DNA from: Sanguibacter sp. HDW7
GTDB taxonomy: Bacteria; Actinomycetota; Actinomycetes; Actinomycetales; Cellulomonadaceae
Length of the DNA stretch: 64,000 nt
Assembly (NCBI RefSeq): GCF_011300875.1
Contig: NZ_CP049862.1
Span: forward strand, 2,604,001-2,668,000
Direction: 5' to 3'
Position numbers and translations under genes: made by a program. This document shows, in pieces, positions 1 through 7,761 of the stretch. The notes under the pieces were generated by a model that was not told the origin of the DNA, did no database searches, and saw only the letters and a program-made list of their open reading frames with translations. How positions within the stretch are numbered: the first letter of the stretch is position 1; each line of letters starts with the position of its first letter.

Positions 1-100
1 CGTCGCCCACGGGGCTCACCTGGAGCGCGAGGTTGACCTTGCCCGGTGCCCGGACGACGACACGTTCAGGCAGCCCGCTCGCACGACGCAGCCCCGTCAC
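1..100 (-). CDS. ispE: 4-diphosphocytidyl-2-C-methyl-D-erythritol kinase, N-terminal fragment
   Basis: This is the first 33 codons of a gene that continues beyond the left edge of the window. IspE phosphorylates CDP-methylerythritol in the non-mevalonate isoprenoid pathway. The visible peptide has a short leader and then [14 protein letters not shown], the family's N-terminal APGKxNLxL signature, followed by a Gly-Asp turn. The start is GTG; it overlaps the TGA stop of ksgA (bases 98-99 shared, GTGA), so translation is probably coupled. The order rpfB-ksgA-ispE is conserved in actinobacteria such as Mycobacterium tuberculosis. Confidence 0.85.
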   Translation of the reverse strand, partial: MTGLRRASGLPERVVVRAPGKVNLALQVSPVGD

Positions 101-1137
101 GCGGCGGACCCGTCGGTCGGCGCTGACCCGCTGGCCGGAGCAGAGCCGTCCGACATCACAGCGCCGACGGCAGCAGCGCCCTCGGACGTCGCGCCGTCAC
201 CGGAGGCAGCAGCGTCACCGTCGGCGGCCCGACGCTCCCGCTCGCGCCGCGACGCGCGGGGCGCGGGAGCGTGGAAGCCGCCGCGCGCGAGGATCTCCTC
301 GGTGATGCGCGCGAACGTGTCGATGTCGCAGACCTCGCCGCGGGCCGACGGGTCGACGCCCGCGGCCTCGAGCGCCTCGGCAGCGGCCGCGCCCGAGCCG
401 GCGAGGCCGGCGAGCGTGGCCCGGAGCGTCTTGCGCCGCTGCGCGAAGGCAGCGTCGACGACGGTGAAGACGTCCTCGCGCGACGCGGTCGTCGACGGCG
501 GCTCGCGCCGCTCCATCGCGACGAGCGCCGAGTCGACGTTGGGCGCGGGCCAGAAGACGTTGCGTCCGATCGTCGCGGCGCGCGACGTGCGGCAGTACCA
601 GGCGGCCTTGGCCGACGGCACGCCGTAGGTCTTCGACCCGGGGGGCGCGGCGAGGCGGTCCGCGACCTCCAGCTGCACCATGACGAGCACGCGCTCGAGC
701 GAGTCGAAGCGCTCGAGGAAGTGCAGCAGCACGGGCACGGAGACGTTGTACGGAAGGTTTGCGACGAGCGCGACGGGCGGCGGCCCGGGCAGCTCGGTGA
801 CGGTGAGGGCGTCCTGCCCGACGAGCGAGAACCGCTCGGCCGCGTCCGGCTGGAACGTCGCGACCGTCGTCGGCAGCTCGGCTGCGAGGACCGGGTCGAT
901 CTCGACCGCGACGACGCTCGCGCCCGTCTCGAGGATCCCGAGCGTGAGCGAGCCGAGGCCCGGGCCGATCTCGACGACGTGCTCACCCGCCGAGACGCCC
1001 GCGGTCCGCACGATCTTGCGCACGGTGCCCGCATCGATGACGAAGTTCTGGCCGAGCGTCTTCGTCGGCCGCACGCCGAGCCTCTCGGCGAGCTCCCGTA
1101 CCTGGACGGGGCCGAGAAGGGTGGCGGCAGAAGTCAT
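97..1137 (-). CDS. ksgA: 16S rRNA (adenine1518-N6/adenine1519-N6)-dimethyltransferase RsmA/KsgA
   Basis: KsgA dimethylates two adjacent adenines in the 3' hairpin of 16S rRNA late in 30S assembly. The protein is 346 aa. It opens with LGQNF at about residues 28-32, has the SAM-binding motif [12 protein letters not shown] at about 54-65, and the catalytic NLPY motif at about 126. After the usual end of the family fold there are roughly 50 extra residues rich in Gly, Ser, Ala and Asp, which look disordered. I chose the ATG at 1137 instead of an upstream in-frame codon because a TAGGCT -10 box lies exactly 7 bases before it. The gene ends overlapping the ispE start. Confidence 0.95.
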   Translation of the reverse strand: MTSAATLLGPVQVRELAERLGVRPTKTLGQNFVIDAGTVRKIVRTAGVSAGEHVVEIGPGLGSLTLGILETGASVVAVEIDPVLAAELPTTVATFQPDAAERFSLVGQDALTVTELPGPPPVALVANLPYNVSVPVLLHFLERFDSLERVLVMVQLEVADRLAAPPGSKTYGVPSAKAAWYCRTSRAATIGRNVFWPAPNVDSALVAMERREPPSTTASREDVFTVVDAAFAQRRKTLRATLAGLAGSGAAAAEALEAAGVDPSARGEVCDIDTFARITEEILARGGFHAPAPRASRRERERRAADGDAAASGDGATSEGAAAVGAVMSDGSAPASGSAPTDGSAA

Positions 1138-1144
1138 GCCCACG

Positions 1145-1150
1145 AGCCTA
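1145..1150 (-). promoter_or_regulatory. -10 box of ksgA (leaderless)
   Basis: TAGGCT on the minus strand, followed by 7 bases and then the ksgA ATG. With the usual -10 to +1 distance, transcription would begin at the start codon, so the mRNA would be leaderless. No Shine-Dalgarno sequence is present. Confidence 0.55.
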
Positions 1151-1174
1151 CGCGGCCCGGCCCGCACGCAAGAA

Positions 1175-1213
1175 TCCGGGCGCCTGGCTGCGCGTGGCAG
1201 CCGGACGCCCGGA
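1175..1213 (-). terminator. hairpin after rpfB
   Basis: Stem TCCGGGCG/CGCCCGGA (1175-1182 with 1206-1213) with an inner GGCTGC/GCAGCC stem and a 5-base loop, 18 bases past the rpfB stop. There is no U-tract, as is common for actinobacterial terminators. It ends just before the ksgA -10 box, so it would separate rpfB from ksgA transcription. Confidence 0.55.
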
Positions 1214-1230
1214 CTCGTGGGACTGCAGGC

Positions 1231-2463
1231 TCAGCGGAGGCCGAGCTTGGCCGAGCAGTGGGGCCACTGGCCCCAGCCCGAACGCGCCTGGAGGATCTTG
1301 GCGCGCTTGGTCTGCTCCGCGGCCGTCGCCTGCGAGGGCAGGCCCTTGCCGCCGACCGAGCGCCACGTGGCGACCGAGAACTGATAGAGGCCGTGGTACG
1401 CGCCGCTCGCCGAGACGGCGTTGGCACGCCCGCCCGACTCGCACTGCGCAAGACGCTGCCAGACCGTGCCCGACGGCGCCTTGCCCTGGTCCTTCGAGGA
1501 CGCGGGCGTGCTCGTCGCGGGACGCTTCTTGGTCCCGACGACCTTGACCTCGGTGACGGGCTTCGTCGTGACCTTCTCGGAGATCTTCTCCTTCTCGACG
1601 ACGTCGCCGTCGACCGTGCGGACGCGGTGGACGGTCGTGCGGACGCCGTCCTTGCCGGCGGTGCGCACGAGGGTCGCCTGGTCCGTGTAGCGGTCGGAGT
1701 CCTTGACCGTCTCGGTCTCGTGGGCGATCTTCTTCGTCGAGGACTTCTCGGTGACCTCGACACGGCGCACGACGACGGTGAGCACACCGGTCTCGCCGTC
1801 GGCGAGGGTGGAGCCGTCAGCGGCGCGGTCGTCGACGAGGACCTCGTCGAGATCGCCGAGCTCCACGTCCGCGGCGGCGAGCGCCGCGTCGACGCTCGAG
1901 ATGCCTGCGGCGACGGGGAGGACCTCGCCCTCGACGAGCACCTGGACGGCCTCGTCGAGCGGGAGGCGCACACCGATCTCGGCGCGCTCGGAGGAGCGGG
2001 AGGCGACGAGGTGGATGTCGGCCTCACGCTGCTCGAGCGTGTCGAGCACCTCGGAGGCGTCGAGCGCGGTCGTCCACACGGACTCGGAGTCCTCGCCGTC
2101 GGAGACGGTGACCTCGCGCCCGTAGCGGACGACGACGGTCTCGCCGTCGGCGAGCGCGGAGGACGCGGCAGGGGCGACGACGTCGCGCGTGCTGGTCTCG
2201 ATGCCGAGCTCGTCGAGGAGGTTGCCGACGGATCCGGCCCACGTGTCGACGTCGACGGTCTTGCCGTCGACGTCGAGGCTCACGGTCTTGTGGGCGTTCG
2301 TGGCGATCGCGACGCCCGCACCGCCGAGCGCGAGAGCGACGGCGGTCGTGCCGACGATCCACGGTCGGCGCCTGAGCGGCCTGCGTGCGTGCACCTCCCC
2401 CGTCGTCCCGAAGGTGGGGTCGGTGCTCTCCGCACGCGTGGCGCGGCTCAGGGGGTTGTGCAT
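1231..2463 (-). CDS. rpfB: resuscitation-promoting factor RpfB-like, DUF348-G5-Rpf
   Basis: This is a secreted or membrane-anchored muralytic enzyme of 410 aa that promotes regrowth of dormant cells. The N-terminus has a basic stretch (RRPLRRRP, about 27-34) and one hydrophobic segment (about 35-56). Three DUF348-type beta repeats follow, beginning near VSLDVDG, then a G5 domain ending around residue 300, a short Lys/Ser-rich linker, and a C-terminal Rpf transglycosylase domain. That domain has the expected W-x-R-L-A-x-C-E-S-G-G start with the catalytic Glu, GLYQF, and a Cys near the C-terminus (W-P-H-C). Same place in the gene order as M. tuberculosis rpfB. It has its own promoter and an unusually long leader of about 280 bases. 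Confidence 0.93.
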   Translation of the reverse strand: MHNPLSRATRAESTDPTFGTTGEVHARRPLRRRPWIVGTTAVALALGGAGVAIATNAHKTVSLDVDGKTVDVDTWAGSVGNLLDELGIETSTRDVVAPAASSALADGETVVVRYGREVTVSDGEDSESVWTTALDASEVLDTLEQREADIHLVASRSSERAEIGVRLPLDEAVQVLVEGEVLPVAAGISSVDAALAAADVELGDLDEVLVDDRAADGSTLADGETGVLTVVVRRVEVTEKSSTKKIAHETETVKDSDRYTDQATLVRTAGKDGVRTTVHRVRTVDGDVVEKEKISEKVTTKPVTEVKVVGTKKRPATSTPASSKDQGKAPSGTVWQRLAQCESGGRANAVSASGAYHGLYQFSVATWRSVGGKGLPSQATAAEQTKRAKILQARSGWGQWPHCSAKLGLR

Positions 2464-2744
2464 CGGTGTCCAGACGTCGACCTGTCCGGCACCGGCGTCG
2501 ACGCTCCACGCACCCGCAGGGGCACGGTCCTGGTGTCACGCCCTGGGCGTGACCTGAGGTCCGTGGTGCGCTGGGCGCACGCGGCGTGGGGTCGAGACCG
2601 GATCCGGTTGTTGGACCGTCCCCGTGAGGGTGGCGCCCTCCCCGGCCGGGGCGGGACGGCCGCGACGGCCGTCCGTCGTCGACCTGCGGGGGCGTCCGGA
2701 GGTCCTCGTGAGACCCCCGTCCGAGCCGCGGGGCGACGGACGAA
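2464..2744 (-). other. long 5' leader of rpfB
   Basis: About 280 bases separate the predicted transcription start from the rpfB ATG, and I see no credible gene here. The most structured element is a perfect 9-1-9 palindrome at 2535-2553 (GTCACGCCC, one base, GGGCGTGAC). The hallmarks of the cyclic-di-AMP riboswitch, which controls rpf genes in some actinobacteria, are absent. No good ribosome binding site is seen just before the ATG. The leader may hold an unrecognised regulatory RNA or an operator; that is inference. Confidence 0.4.
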
Positions 2745-2750
2745 CGGTCT

Positions 2751-2780
2751 ACCGTAACCGGAGCGTGACCTTCGCTCCAA
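2751..2780 (-). promoter_or_regulatory. rpfB promoter with MtrA-box-like direct repeat
   Basis: On the minus strand a TTGGAG -35 (2775-2780), an 18-base spacer and a TACGGT -10 (2751-2756) form a plausible promoter. GTCAC-N6-GTTAC lies in the spacer and runs into the -10 (2754-2769), a perfect match to the GTNAC-N6-GTNAC pattern described for the response regulator MtrA, with half-sites 11 bases apart. MtrA control of rpfB is reported in M. tuberculosis. Binding here is inferred. Confidence 0.5.
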
Positions 2781-2902
2781 GTCTTCGTGGGACAGATCAC
2801 CCACGCCCTGGGGCCGGCCTGGGGGCCGGAACCCACACACCGGGGCCTGTGGTCAGGGCTGCACGTCGACGGTCTGGCGAGCCCTCCTCAGCGAGGAGCG
2901 GC

Positions 2903-4072
2903 CTAGTACCAGCCGACGTCGTCGGAGTGGGCGAGCGCCTTGCAGGGGCCCGAGTAGCGGCCCGCGATGTAGCGCAGCCCCCAGTCGATCTGCACGCTCG
3001 GCGTCGTGAGATACCGAAGGCCGGCGTCGTTCGTGCGCCAGTCGGACCCGAAGTGCAGGCTCATGATCGCCTGCGGGATCCCGCGCGCCGTCGACGACGG
3101 GTTCGCGGCCTTGTAGCTCCAGTTGCTCTCCCGCTCCCACAGCGTGACGAGGCACCGGTACTCGCCGTTGTCCCAGCCGCGCGCCGCGACCTTGCGCTTC
3201 GCGAGCGCCTTCGCGGAGGCCGGGGTCGTCCCGGCGGTGCCGGGCGGCGCGGTCGTCGGGGCAGAGGTCGGCTCCGGCTTCGGGGTGGGCTTCGACGTCG
3301 GCGTCGACGAGGGCTCAGGGTCCGGGCCTGCCGAGGGTCCCGGGTCAGGATCCGTCGAGGGCTCGCCCGACGGCGATCCCTCCGACGGCGACGGGTCCGG
3401 CGTGCCCGGTGCGGGCTCGCCGTCGGCCGGCGTCGTCGGCCTCGCGGGCGTCGTCGTGGGGTCAGGCGACGGCGTCGCACCGGTCCCGACCCGCACCGTG
3501 CCCGCGACGGGCTCGCGCAGGACGACCGAGACGATCTCGGAGCGCGAGGACTCGACACCGCCGACCGACGCGACGAGGAACGTCGACACCGACCGCCCGG
3601 GTGACCCCGCCGAGACGACGCGGCGCTCTCCCGCAGCGAGCGACGGGTCCTCGATCTCGTCGACGTCAGGCTCGATGTCGACCTCGACCGTCTCGTGCGA
3701 CCACTCGACGTCGACGACCTCGACCCGCATGCCGCTGACGACGGGGGCGTCGAGGTCGTGGGAGACGGCGCGGTCGCCGAGGACGACGTCCTGCTCGACG
3801 AGCAGCGCCGTGACGTCGGCTGCGGCCGTGAGGACGGGACGCTCGATGCCGTCGACGACGAGCTCGACCGGGATGGCCGGCCCGCGGGCCGTGCTGCGGG
3901 AGGCTGGAGTCTGGGGCGCTGTCGGGTCGGTCGTCGCCGCGAGCACGGGGCCGTCGCCGGTCCACGGCGTGCCGCCCGGAACGAGGCTCGTGAGGGTGAG
4001 GGTCGTCGCCGCGGCGACGACGAGGACGACGGCGGAGGAGACCGCGGCACGCGCGGTCCGGCGGGACGTCAC
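2903..4072 (-). CDS. G5-domain and lytic-transglycosylase-like cell wall protein (second of tandem pair)
   Basis: Predicted exported peptidoglycan-active protein of 389 aa. A signal or anchor segment (about 10-30) is followed by one DUF348-like unit (starting VELVVDGIERPVL), a G5 domain, a linker of about 80 residues made almost only of Pro, Thr, Ser, Glu and Asp, and a C-terminal lysozyme-like SLT domain. That domain contains L-W-E-R-E-S-N-W with a candidate catalytic Glu, then A-R-G-I-P-Q-A, and ends D-V-G-W-Y. The GTG start at 4072 lies 4 bases after the stop of the upstream paralogue, giving a two-gene operon. It lacks the Rpf-type catalytic domain, so calling it an Rpf would be wrong. 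Substrate bond unknown. Confidence 0.85.
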   Translation of the reverse strand: MTSRRTARAAVSSAVVLVVAAATTLTLTSLVPGGTPWTGDGPVLAATTDPTAPQTPASRSTARGPAIPVELVVDGIERPVLTAAADVTALLVEQDVVLGDRAVSHDLDAPVVSGMRVEVVDVEWSHETVEVDIEPDVDEIEDPSLAAGERRVVSAGSPGRSVSTFLVASVGGVESSRSEIVSVVLREPVAGTVRVGTGATPSPDPTTTPARPTTPADGEPAPGTPDPSPSEGSPSGEPSTDPDPGPSAGPDPEPSSTPTSKPTPKPEPTSAPTTAPPGTAGTTPASAKALAKRKVAARGWDNGEYRCLVTLWERESNWSYKAANPSSTARGIPQAIMSLHFGSDWRTNDAGLRYLTTPSVQIDWGLRYIAGRYSGPCKALAHSDDVGWY

Positions 4073-4076
4073 AGGC

Positions 4077-5027
4077 TCAGTACCAGCCCCGGGCGTGGGA
4101 GTGGTCGAGCGCGCCACAGGGAGTGCCGTAGCGGTTCTTGATGTAGCCGAGGCCCCAGATGATCTGCGTGCGGGCGTTCGTGCGCCAGTCCGAGGCGACC
4201 GAGGCCATCTTGGTGCCGGGCAGCGACTGCGGGATGCCGTACGCGCCTGAGCCCTTGTTGTGCGCGGTGACCCGCCAGTTGGACTCGCGCGTCCAGAGCC
4301 TGTCGAGGCACGTGAACTGGCTCGCGTCCCAGCCGCGCTCGGCGACGAGCGACTTCGCGAGCGCGCGCGCCTGGTTGGGCGAGAGGACCTTCGCCGAGGA
4401 GTCGGGGACGGACATCGTGCCGACGCGCACGACCTCGTCGCGCATCTCCGCGACGACGACGCTCGTGAGTGCCGTGCGCTCGATCTCCGTGCCGTTCGCC
4501 GACCGGACGAGGTACGTCGTCGTCGACTCGCCGTCGACACCGCGCGTCTCGACGATGCGGGTGCCCTTGACGAGGTTCGCGTCGTCGACCTCGGACGAGC
4601 CGTGCTCGACCTTCTCGGTGACGGTCTTCGTCCTCTCCGTCACGGCTGCGATCTCGATGCGCAGCCCGTCGGTGACGGGCATGTCGAGGTCGGTGAGGAC
4701 GACTGCGTCGTCCGCGACCGTGATGCCCTCGGCGTGGAGAGCGGCGCCGACGGTCGGGTGGGTCGTCGTCACGGAACGCTCCGCGCCGTCGACGACGATG
4801 GTGATGGCCGTGGCGCGGGCCGAGCCGCGCGAGGCGACCTCACGGTCGCGTCCGTCGAGGTCGTCGACGACCGTGGCCGCGAGGGCGACGGGAGTGTCGG
4901 ACGCGAGGTCGGAGCCCGCGTAGGCGGCCGTGCCGCCGAGGAGGACCGCGATGACCGCGATCTGGGCCGGGAGCCGGAGCGGCGTACGGCGGGCATGCTG
5001 CTCGCGTCGCGCTCGGCGGGTCTCCAC
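4077..5027 (-). CDS. G5-domain and lytic-transglycosylase-like cell wall protein (first of tandem pair)
   Basis: Paralogue of the next gene, 316 aa, with the same plan minus the long linker: an anchor segment (about 20-38), a DUF348-like unit (ITIVVDGAERSVT), a G5 domain (about 125-205), and an SLT-like domain with L-W-T-R-E-S-N-W, A-Y-G-I-P-Q-S and the same terminal G-W-Y. I set the start at the GTG at 5027 because GGGAGA sits 7 bases upstream; an in-frame GTG at 5066 would add 13 residues but has a poorer ribosome site. Together with rpfB this makes three G5 wall hydrolase-like genes in a row. Confidence 0.85.
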   Translation of the reverse strand: METRRARREQHARRTPLRLPAQIAVIAVLLGGTAAYAGSDLASDTPVALAATVVDDLDGRDREVASRGSARATAITIVVDGAERSVTTTHPTVGAALHAEGITVADDAVVLTDLDMPVTDGLRIEIAAVTERTKTVTEKVEHGSSEVDDANLVKGTRIVETRGVDGESTTTYLVRSANGTEIERTALTSVVVAEMRDEVVRVGTMSVPDSSAKVLSPNQARALAKSLVAERGWDASQFTCLDRLWTRESNWRVTAHNKGSGAYGIPQSLPGTKMASVASDWRTNARTQIIWGLGYIKNRYGTPCGALDHSHARGWY

Positions 5028-5130
5028 GGTGCTGTCTCCCTGGGGTCGATCGTCGTCCACGGTCACGGACGCCCCCGATTCAACCCCGGCCGGGGTGCCC
5101 GTGGCAACACGCGGTGACCGTTCTCACCTG

Positions 5131-5164
5131 CGGGACCTCCGGCCTTGACAGAGCCGGGGTCCCG
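5131..5164 (-). terminator. hairpin after tatD
   Basis: CGGGACC/GGTCCCG outer stem plus CCGGC/GCCGG inner stem with a 9-base loop, 12 bases past the tatD stop. It separates metG-tatD from the G5 gene pair. No U-tract. Confidence 0.6.
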
Positions 5165-5175
5165 TGGCGCGCGAC

Positions 5176-6084
5176 TCACCACGGGCCGTAGAGGCGGTCG
5201 GCGTTCGCGCTGGTCGCGGTCGCGATCTCGGCCTCGGTGAGGCCGAGGGTCGTGGCGACGAAGCGCACGGTGTGCGGCAGGAGGTAGGGCGCGTTGGGGC
5301 GGCCACGCGCGGGCACGGGCGTGAGGTACGGGGCGTCGGTCTCGACGAGGAGGCGGTCGAGCGGCGTGACGCGCAGCGCGGCCCGGAGGTCGTCGTTCGC
5401 GTTGTACGTCACGGGCCCCGCGAACGACAGGTACCAGCCCTGCGCGGCGCAGAACGACGCCATCTCGGCGTCGCCCGAGAAGCAGTGGAAGACGACTGAT
5501 TCGGGTGCGCGGTCGCGCGCGAGGACGTCGAGGACGTCCGCGTGCGCGTCGCGGTCGTGGATCTGCACGGGCAGGCCCGTCTCGCGCGCGAGCGCGAGGT
5601 GCGCGCGGAACGCCTCCCGCTGGACCTCGCGGGCGCGCTCGCCGCCGCGGAAGAAGTCGAGTCCCGTCTCCCCGACGGTCCGCACGCGCGGGTGCCGCGC
5701 GAGCTCGGCGATCTCAGCGAGCGCGTCGTCGAGGCTCACCTCGTGCCTCGGCAGGGGCGCGGGCTCGAGCCCGTCGGGCGCGACCTCGCGGATCCCCGCG
5801 TGCAGGGGCGCCTCGTTGGGGTGGATCGCGACGCCGCCGACGAGCTCGGGGTGCTCCTCGACGAGCCGGGCGGTCGCACGCGCGGCCTCGAGGTCGCAGC
5901 CGATCTGCACCATGCGCGGCACGCCGACGGCGACGGCACGATCGATCGTCTCGCGGACGCTCGGGTGCGGGTCCTCGGGGCCGAGGACGTCGTGGATCGA
6001 GTCGAGGTGCGTGTGGCCGTCGACGGCCGGCACCTCGAGCGGCGCCGGGTCAGCGGCCCAGCCCCGCTCGCGGCGGCGTCCCAC
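5176..6084 (-). CDS. tatD: TatD-family metal-dependent DNase
   Basis: TIM-barrel metal-dependent hydrolase of 302 aa. Family members are 3'-5' exonucleases or deoxyribonucleases linked to DNA repair. Metal ligands are visible as V-D-G-H-T-H-L-D near residue 22, V-G-E-T-G-L-D-F around 137, I-H-D-R-D near 172, F-H-C-F-S-G near 198 and L-V-E-T-D-A-P-Y near 247. The GTG start lies one base after the metG stop (TGA-C-GTG), so the two are cotranscribed and probably coupled. The pairing metG-tatD is conserved in actinobacteria. Confidence 0.93.
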   Translation of the reverse strand: MGRRRERGWAADPAPLEVPAVDGHTHLDSIHDVLGPEDPHPSVRETIDRAVAVGVPRMVQIGCDLEAARATARLVEEHPELVGGVAIHPNEAPLHAGIREVAPDGLEPAPLPRHEVSLDDALAEIAELARHPRVRTVGETGLDFFRGGERAREVQREAFRAHLALARETGLPVQIHDRDAHADVLDVLARDRAPESVVFHCFSGDAEMASFCAAQGWYLSFAGPVTYNANDDLRAALRVTPLDRLLVETDAPYLTPVPARGRPNAPYLLPHTVRFVATTLGLTEAEIATATSANADRLYGPW

Positions 6085-6085
6085 G

Positions 6086-7693
6086 TCAGGCCTCGGCCGG
6101 GTCCTCGAGGCGCGGGAAGAGCGCGTCGCCCTTCGTGATGATCGTGCCGGCCGGCAGCACGCCGAAGGTGCCGGCGTCCTGGACGCGCTGCAGGTCCAGC
6201 GCGCCGAGCGCGGGCTCCGCCCCGAGCTGCTCCCACAGCGACGCGGTCGCCTTCGGCAGCACGGGGTGCAGGAGCACCGCGAGCGAGCGCAGCGAGTTCG
6301 CGAGCGTCACGAGGATCGTCGCGAGCCGGCCGCCGTCGCCGAGCGCGGCCGGGTCCTTCGCGACCTTCCACGGCTCGGTGTCGGTGACGTAGTGGTTCGC
6401 GGCGTCGACGAGCGTCCACACCGCGTTGATCGCCTCGTGCGGCGCGATGCGGTCGATCGCAGCCTCCGCGTCGGCCGTCGCCCGGGCGGCGACACCCGCG
6501 AGCGCGAGGTCGATCTCCTGGGCCCCCCCGGCCGCGGGCAGGACGCCGCCGAAGTACTTGCCGACCATGGCCGCGACGCGCGAGGCGAGGTTGCCCAGGC
6601 CGTTCGCGAGGTCGCCCGCGTACCGCGCCGACATGTCCTCCCACGAGAACGAGCCGTCCGAGCCGAAGGAGATCGCACGCATGAAGTAGTAGCGGAACGC
6701 GTCCGAGCCGAAGTGGTCGATGACCTGCGCAGGTGCGATGCCCGTGAGCTTCGACTTGCTCATCTTCTCGCCGCCGACGAGCAGCCAGCCGTGCGCGAAC
6801 ACCGTCGTCGGCAGGGGCAGGCCGGCAGCCATGAGCATGGCCGGCCAGATGACCGCGTGGAACCGGAGGATGTCCTTGCCGACGAGGTGGACGGACGCGG
6901 GCCACCGACGCGCGAACTGCTCCGCGCCCGGGCCTTCGGTGTCACCGAGACCCACGGCCGTCGCGTAGTTGAGCAGCGCGTCGAACCACACGTAGAGGAC
7001 GTGCGAGGAGTCCCACGGCAGCGGGATGCCCCAGTCGAAGGTGTTGCGGGAGATCGAGAGGTCCTTCATGCCGCCCTTGACGAACGCCATGACCTCGTTG
7101 CGCGCGGAGGCCGGCTGCACGAACTCGGGGTGGGACTCGTAGAGCTCGACGAGCCGGTCCGCATAGGCGGACAGACGGAAGAAGTAGTTGTCCTCCGAGA
7201 GCCAGTCGACGGGCCGCGAGTGGATGGGGCACACCTTCTGCCCCGCGTCCTCGCCCGTGCCGTCGACGAGGTCGCCGTCGAGCTTGTACTCCTCGCAGCC
7301 GACGCAGTAGTAGCCCTCGTACTTGCCCTGGTAGATGTGGCCCGCGTCGAAGAGGCCCTGGAGGAACCTCTGGACCCGCTCGGTGTGACGCTCCTGCGTC
7401 GTCCGGATGAAGTCGTCGTTCGTCGCGTCGAGCGTCGCGAGGACGGGCTGCCACTCCTCGGTGACGAGGCGGTCCGCCCACTCTTGCGGCGTCACGCCGT
7501 GCTTCGCCGCGGTGTTCATGACCTTCTGGCCGTGCTCGTCCGTGCCGGTGAGGAACCACGTGTCGTCGCCGCGCTGGCGGTGCCAGCGCGCGAGGACGTC
7601 CGCCGCGACCGTCGTGTACGCGTGCCCGATGTGGGGGGCGTCGTTGACGTAGTAGATCGGCGTCGTGATGTAGAAGGACGAGTTCTGGGCCAT
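6086..7693 (-). CDS. metG: methionyl-tRNA synthetase
   Basis: Charges tRNA-Met in the cytosol. 535 aa, a class I synthetase with P-H-I-G-H at about 20-24 and K-M-S-K-S at about 308-312. A knuckle around C-V-G-C and a later C-P-I-H is only partly cysteine-rich, so the zinc site may be reduced compared with E. coli. No C-terminal tRNA-binding (Arc1p-like) domain is present, which fits the shorter actinobacterial form. The ATG at 7693 is chosen because a TAGGAT -10 box lies 7 bases upstream (leaderless) and the protein begins with the family's Y-I-T-T-P-I-Y-Y-V-N. First gene of metG-tatD. Confidence 0.97.
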   Translation of the reverse strand: MAQNSSFYITTPIYYVNDAPHIGHAYTTVAADVLARWHRQRGDDTWFLTGTDEHGQKVMNTAAKHGVTPQEWADRLVTEEWQPVLATLDATNDDFIRTTQERHTERVQRFLQGLFDAGHIYQGKYEGYYCVGCEEYKLDGDLVDGTGEDAGQKVCPIHSRPVDWLSEDNYFFRLSAYADRLVELYESHPEFVQPASARNEVMAFVKGGMKDLSISRNTFDWGIPLPWDSSHVLYVWFDALLNYATAVGLGDTEGPGAEQFARRWPASVHLVGKDILRFHAVIWPAMLMAAGLPLPTTVFAHGWLLVGGEKMSKSKLTGIAPAQVIDHFGSDAFRYYFMRAISFGSDGSFSWEDMSARYAGDLANGLGNLASRVAAMVGKYFGGVLPAAGGAQEIDLALAGVAARATADAEAAIDRIAPHEAINAVWTLVDAANHYVTDTEPWKVAKDPAALGDGGRLATILVTLANSLRSLAVLLHPVLPKATASLWEQLGAEPALGALDLQRVQDAGTFGVLPAGTIITKGDALFPRLEDPAEA

Positions 7694-7700
7694 GGGGTCA

Positions 7701-7706
7701 ATCCTA
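7701..7706 (-). promoter_or_regulatory. -10 box of metG (leaderless)
   Basis: TAGGAT on the minus strand, then 7 bases, then ATG. No Shine-Dalgarno sequence lies between, so a leaderless transcript is expected. Confidence 0.55.
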
Positions 7707-7761
7707 GGGCGGCGGCGGCCGCCGCCGCGCCGCGTCCTGGGAAACGTCCGGGACCGCGGGC

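Noticed and set aside
271-2757. Long open frame on the plus strand across ksgA and rpfB (828 codons)
   Set aside because: Antisense to two clearly recognisable genes; composition is Arg/Asp/Gly-rich with no domain. In DNA of this GC content long antisense frames are expected.
2448-2840. 130-codon minus-strand frame in the rpfB leader
   Set aside because: Overlaps the rpfB start in another frame, Pro/Arg-rich, no ribosome site. Treated as leader.
2464-2850. Possible c-di-AMP riboswitch upstream of rpfB
   Set aside because: I looked for the CCCGAACCCGACAGC, GGGTGAAGCC and P1 elements that are plain upstream of the NlpC/P60 gene and found none here.
4073-4540. N-terminal extension of the second G5/SLT protein into its upstream neighbour
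   Set aside because: The extension is antisense-like shadow of the first G5 gene in another frame; the GTG 4 bases after that gene's stop gives a normal signal segment.
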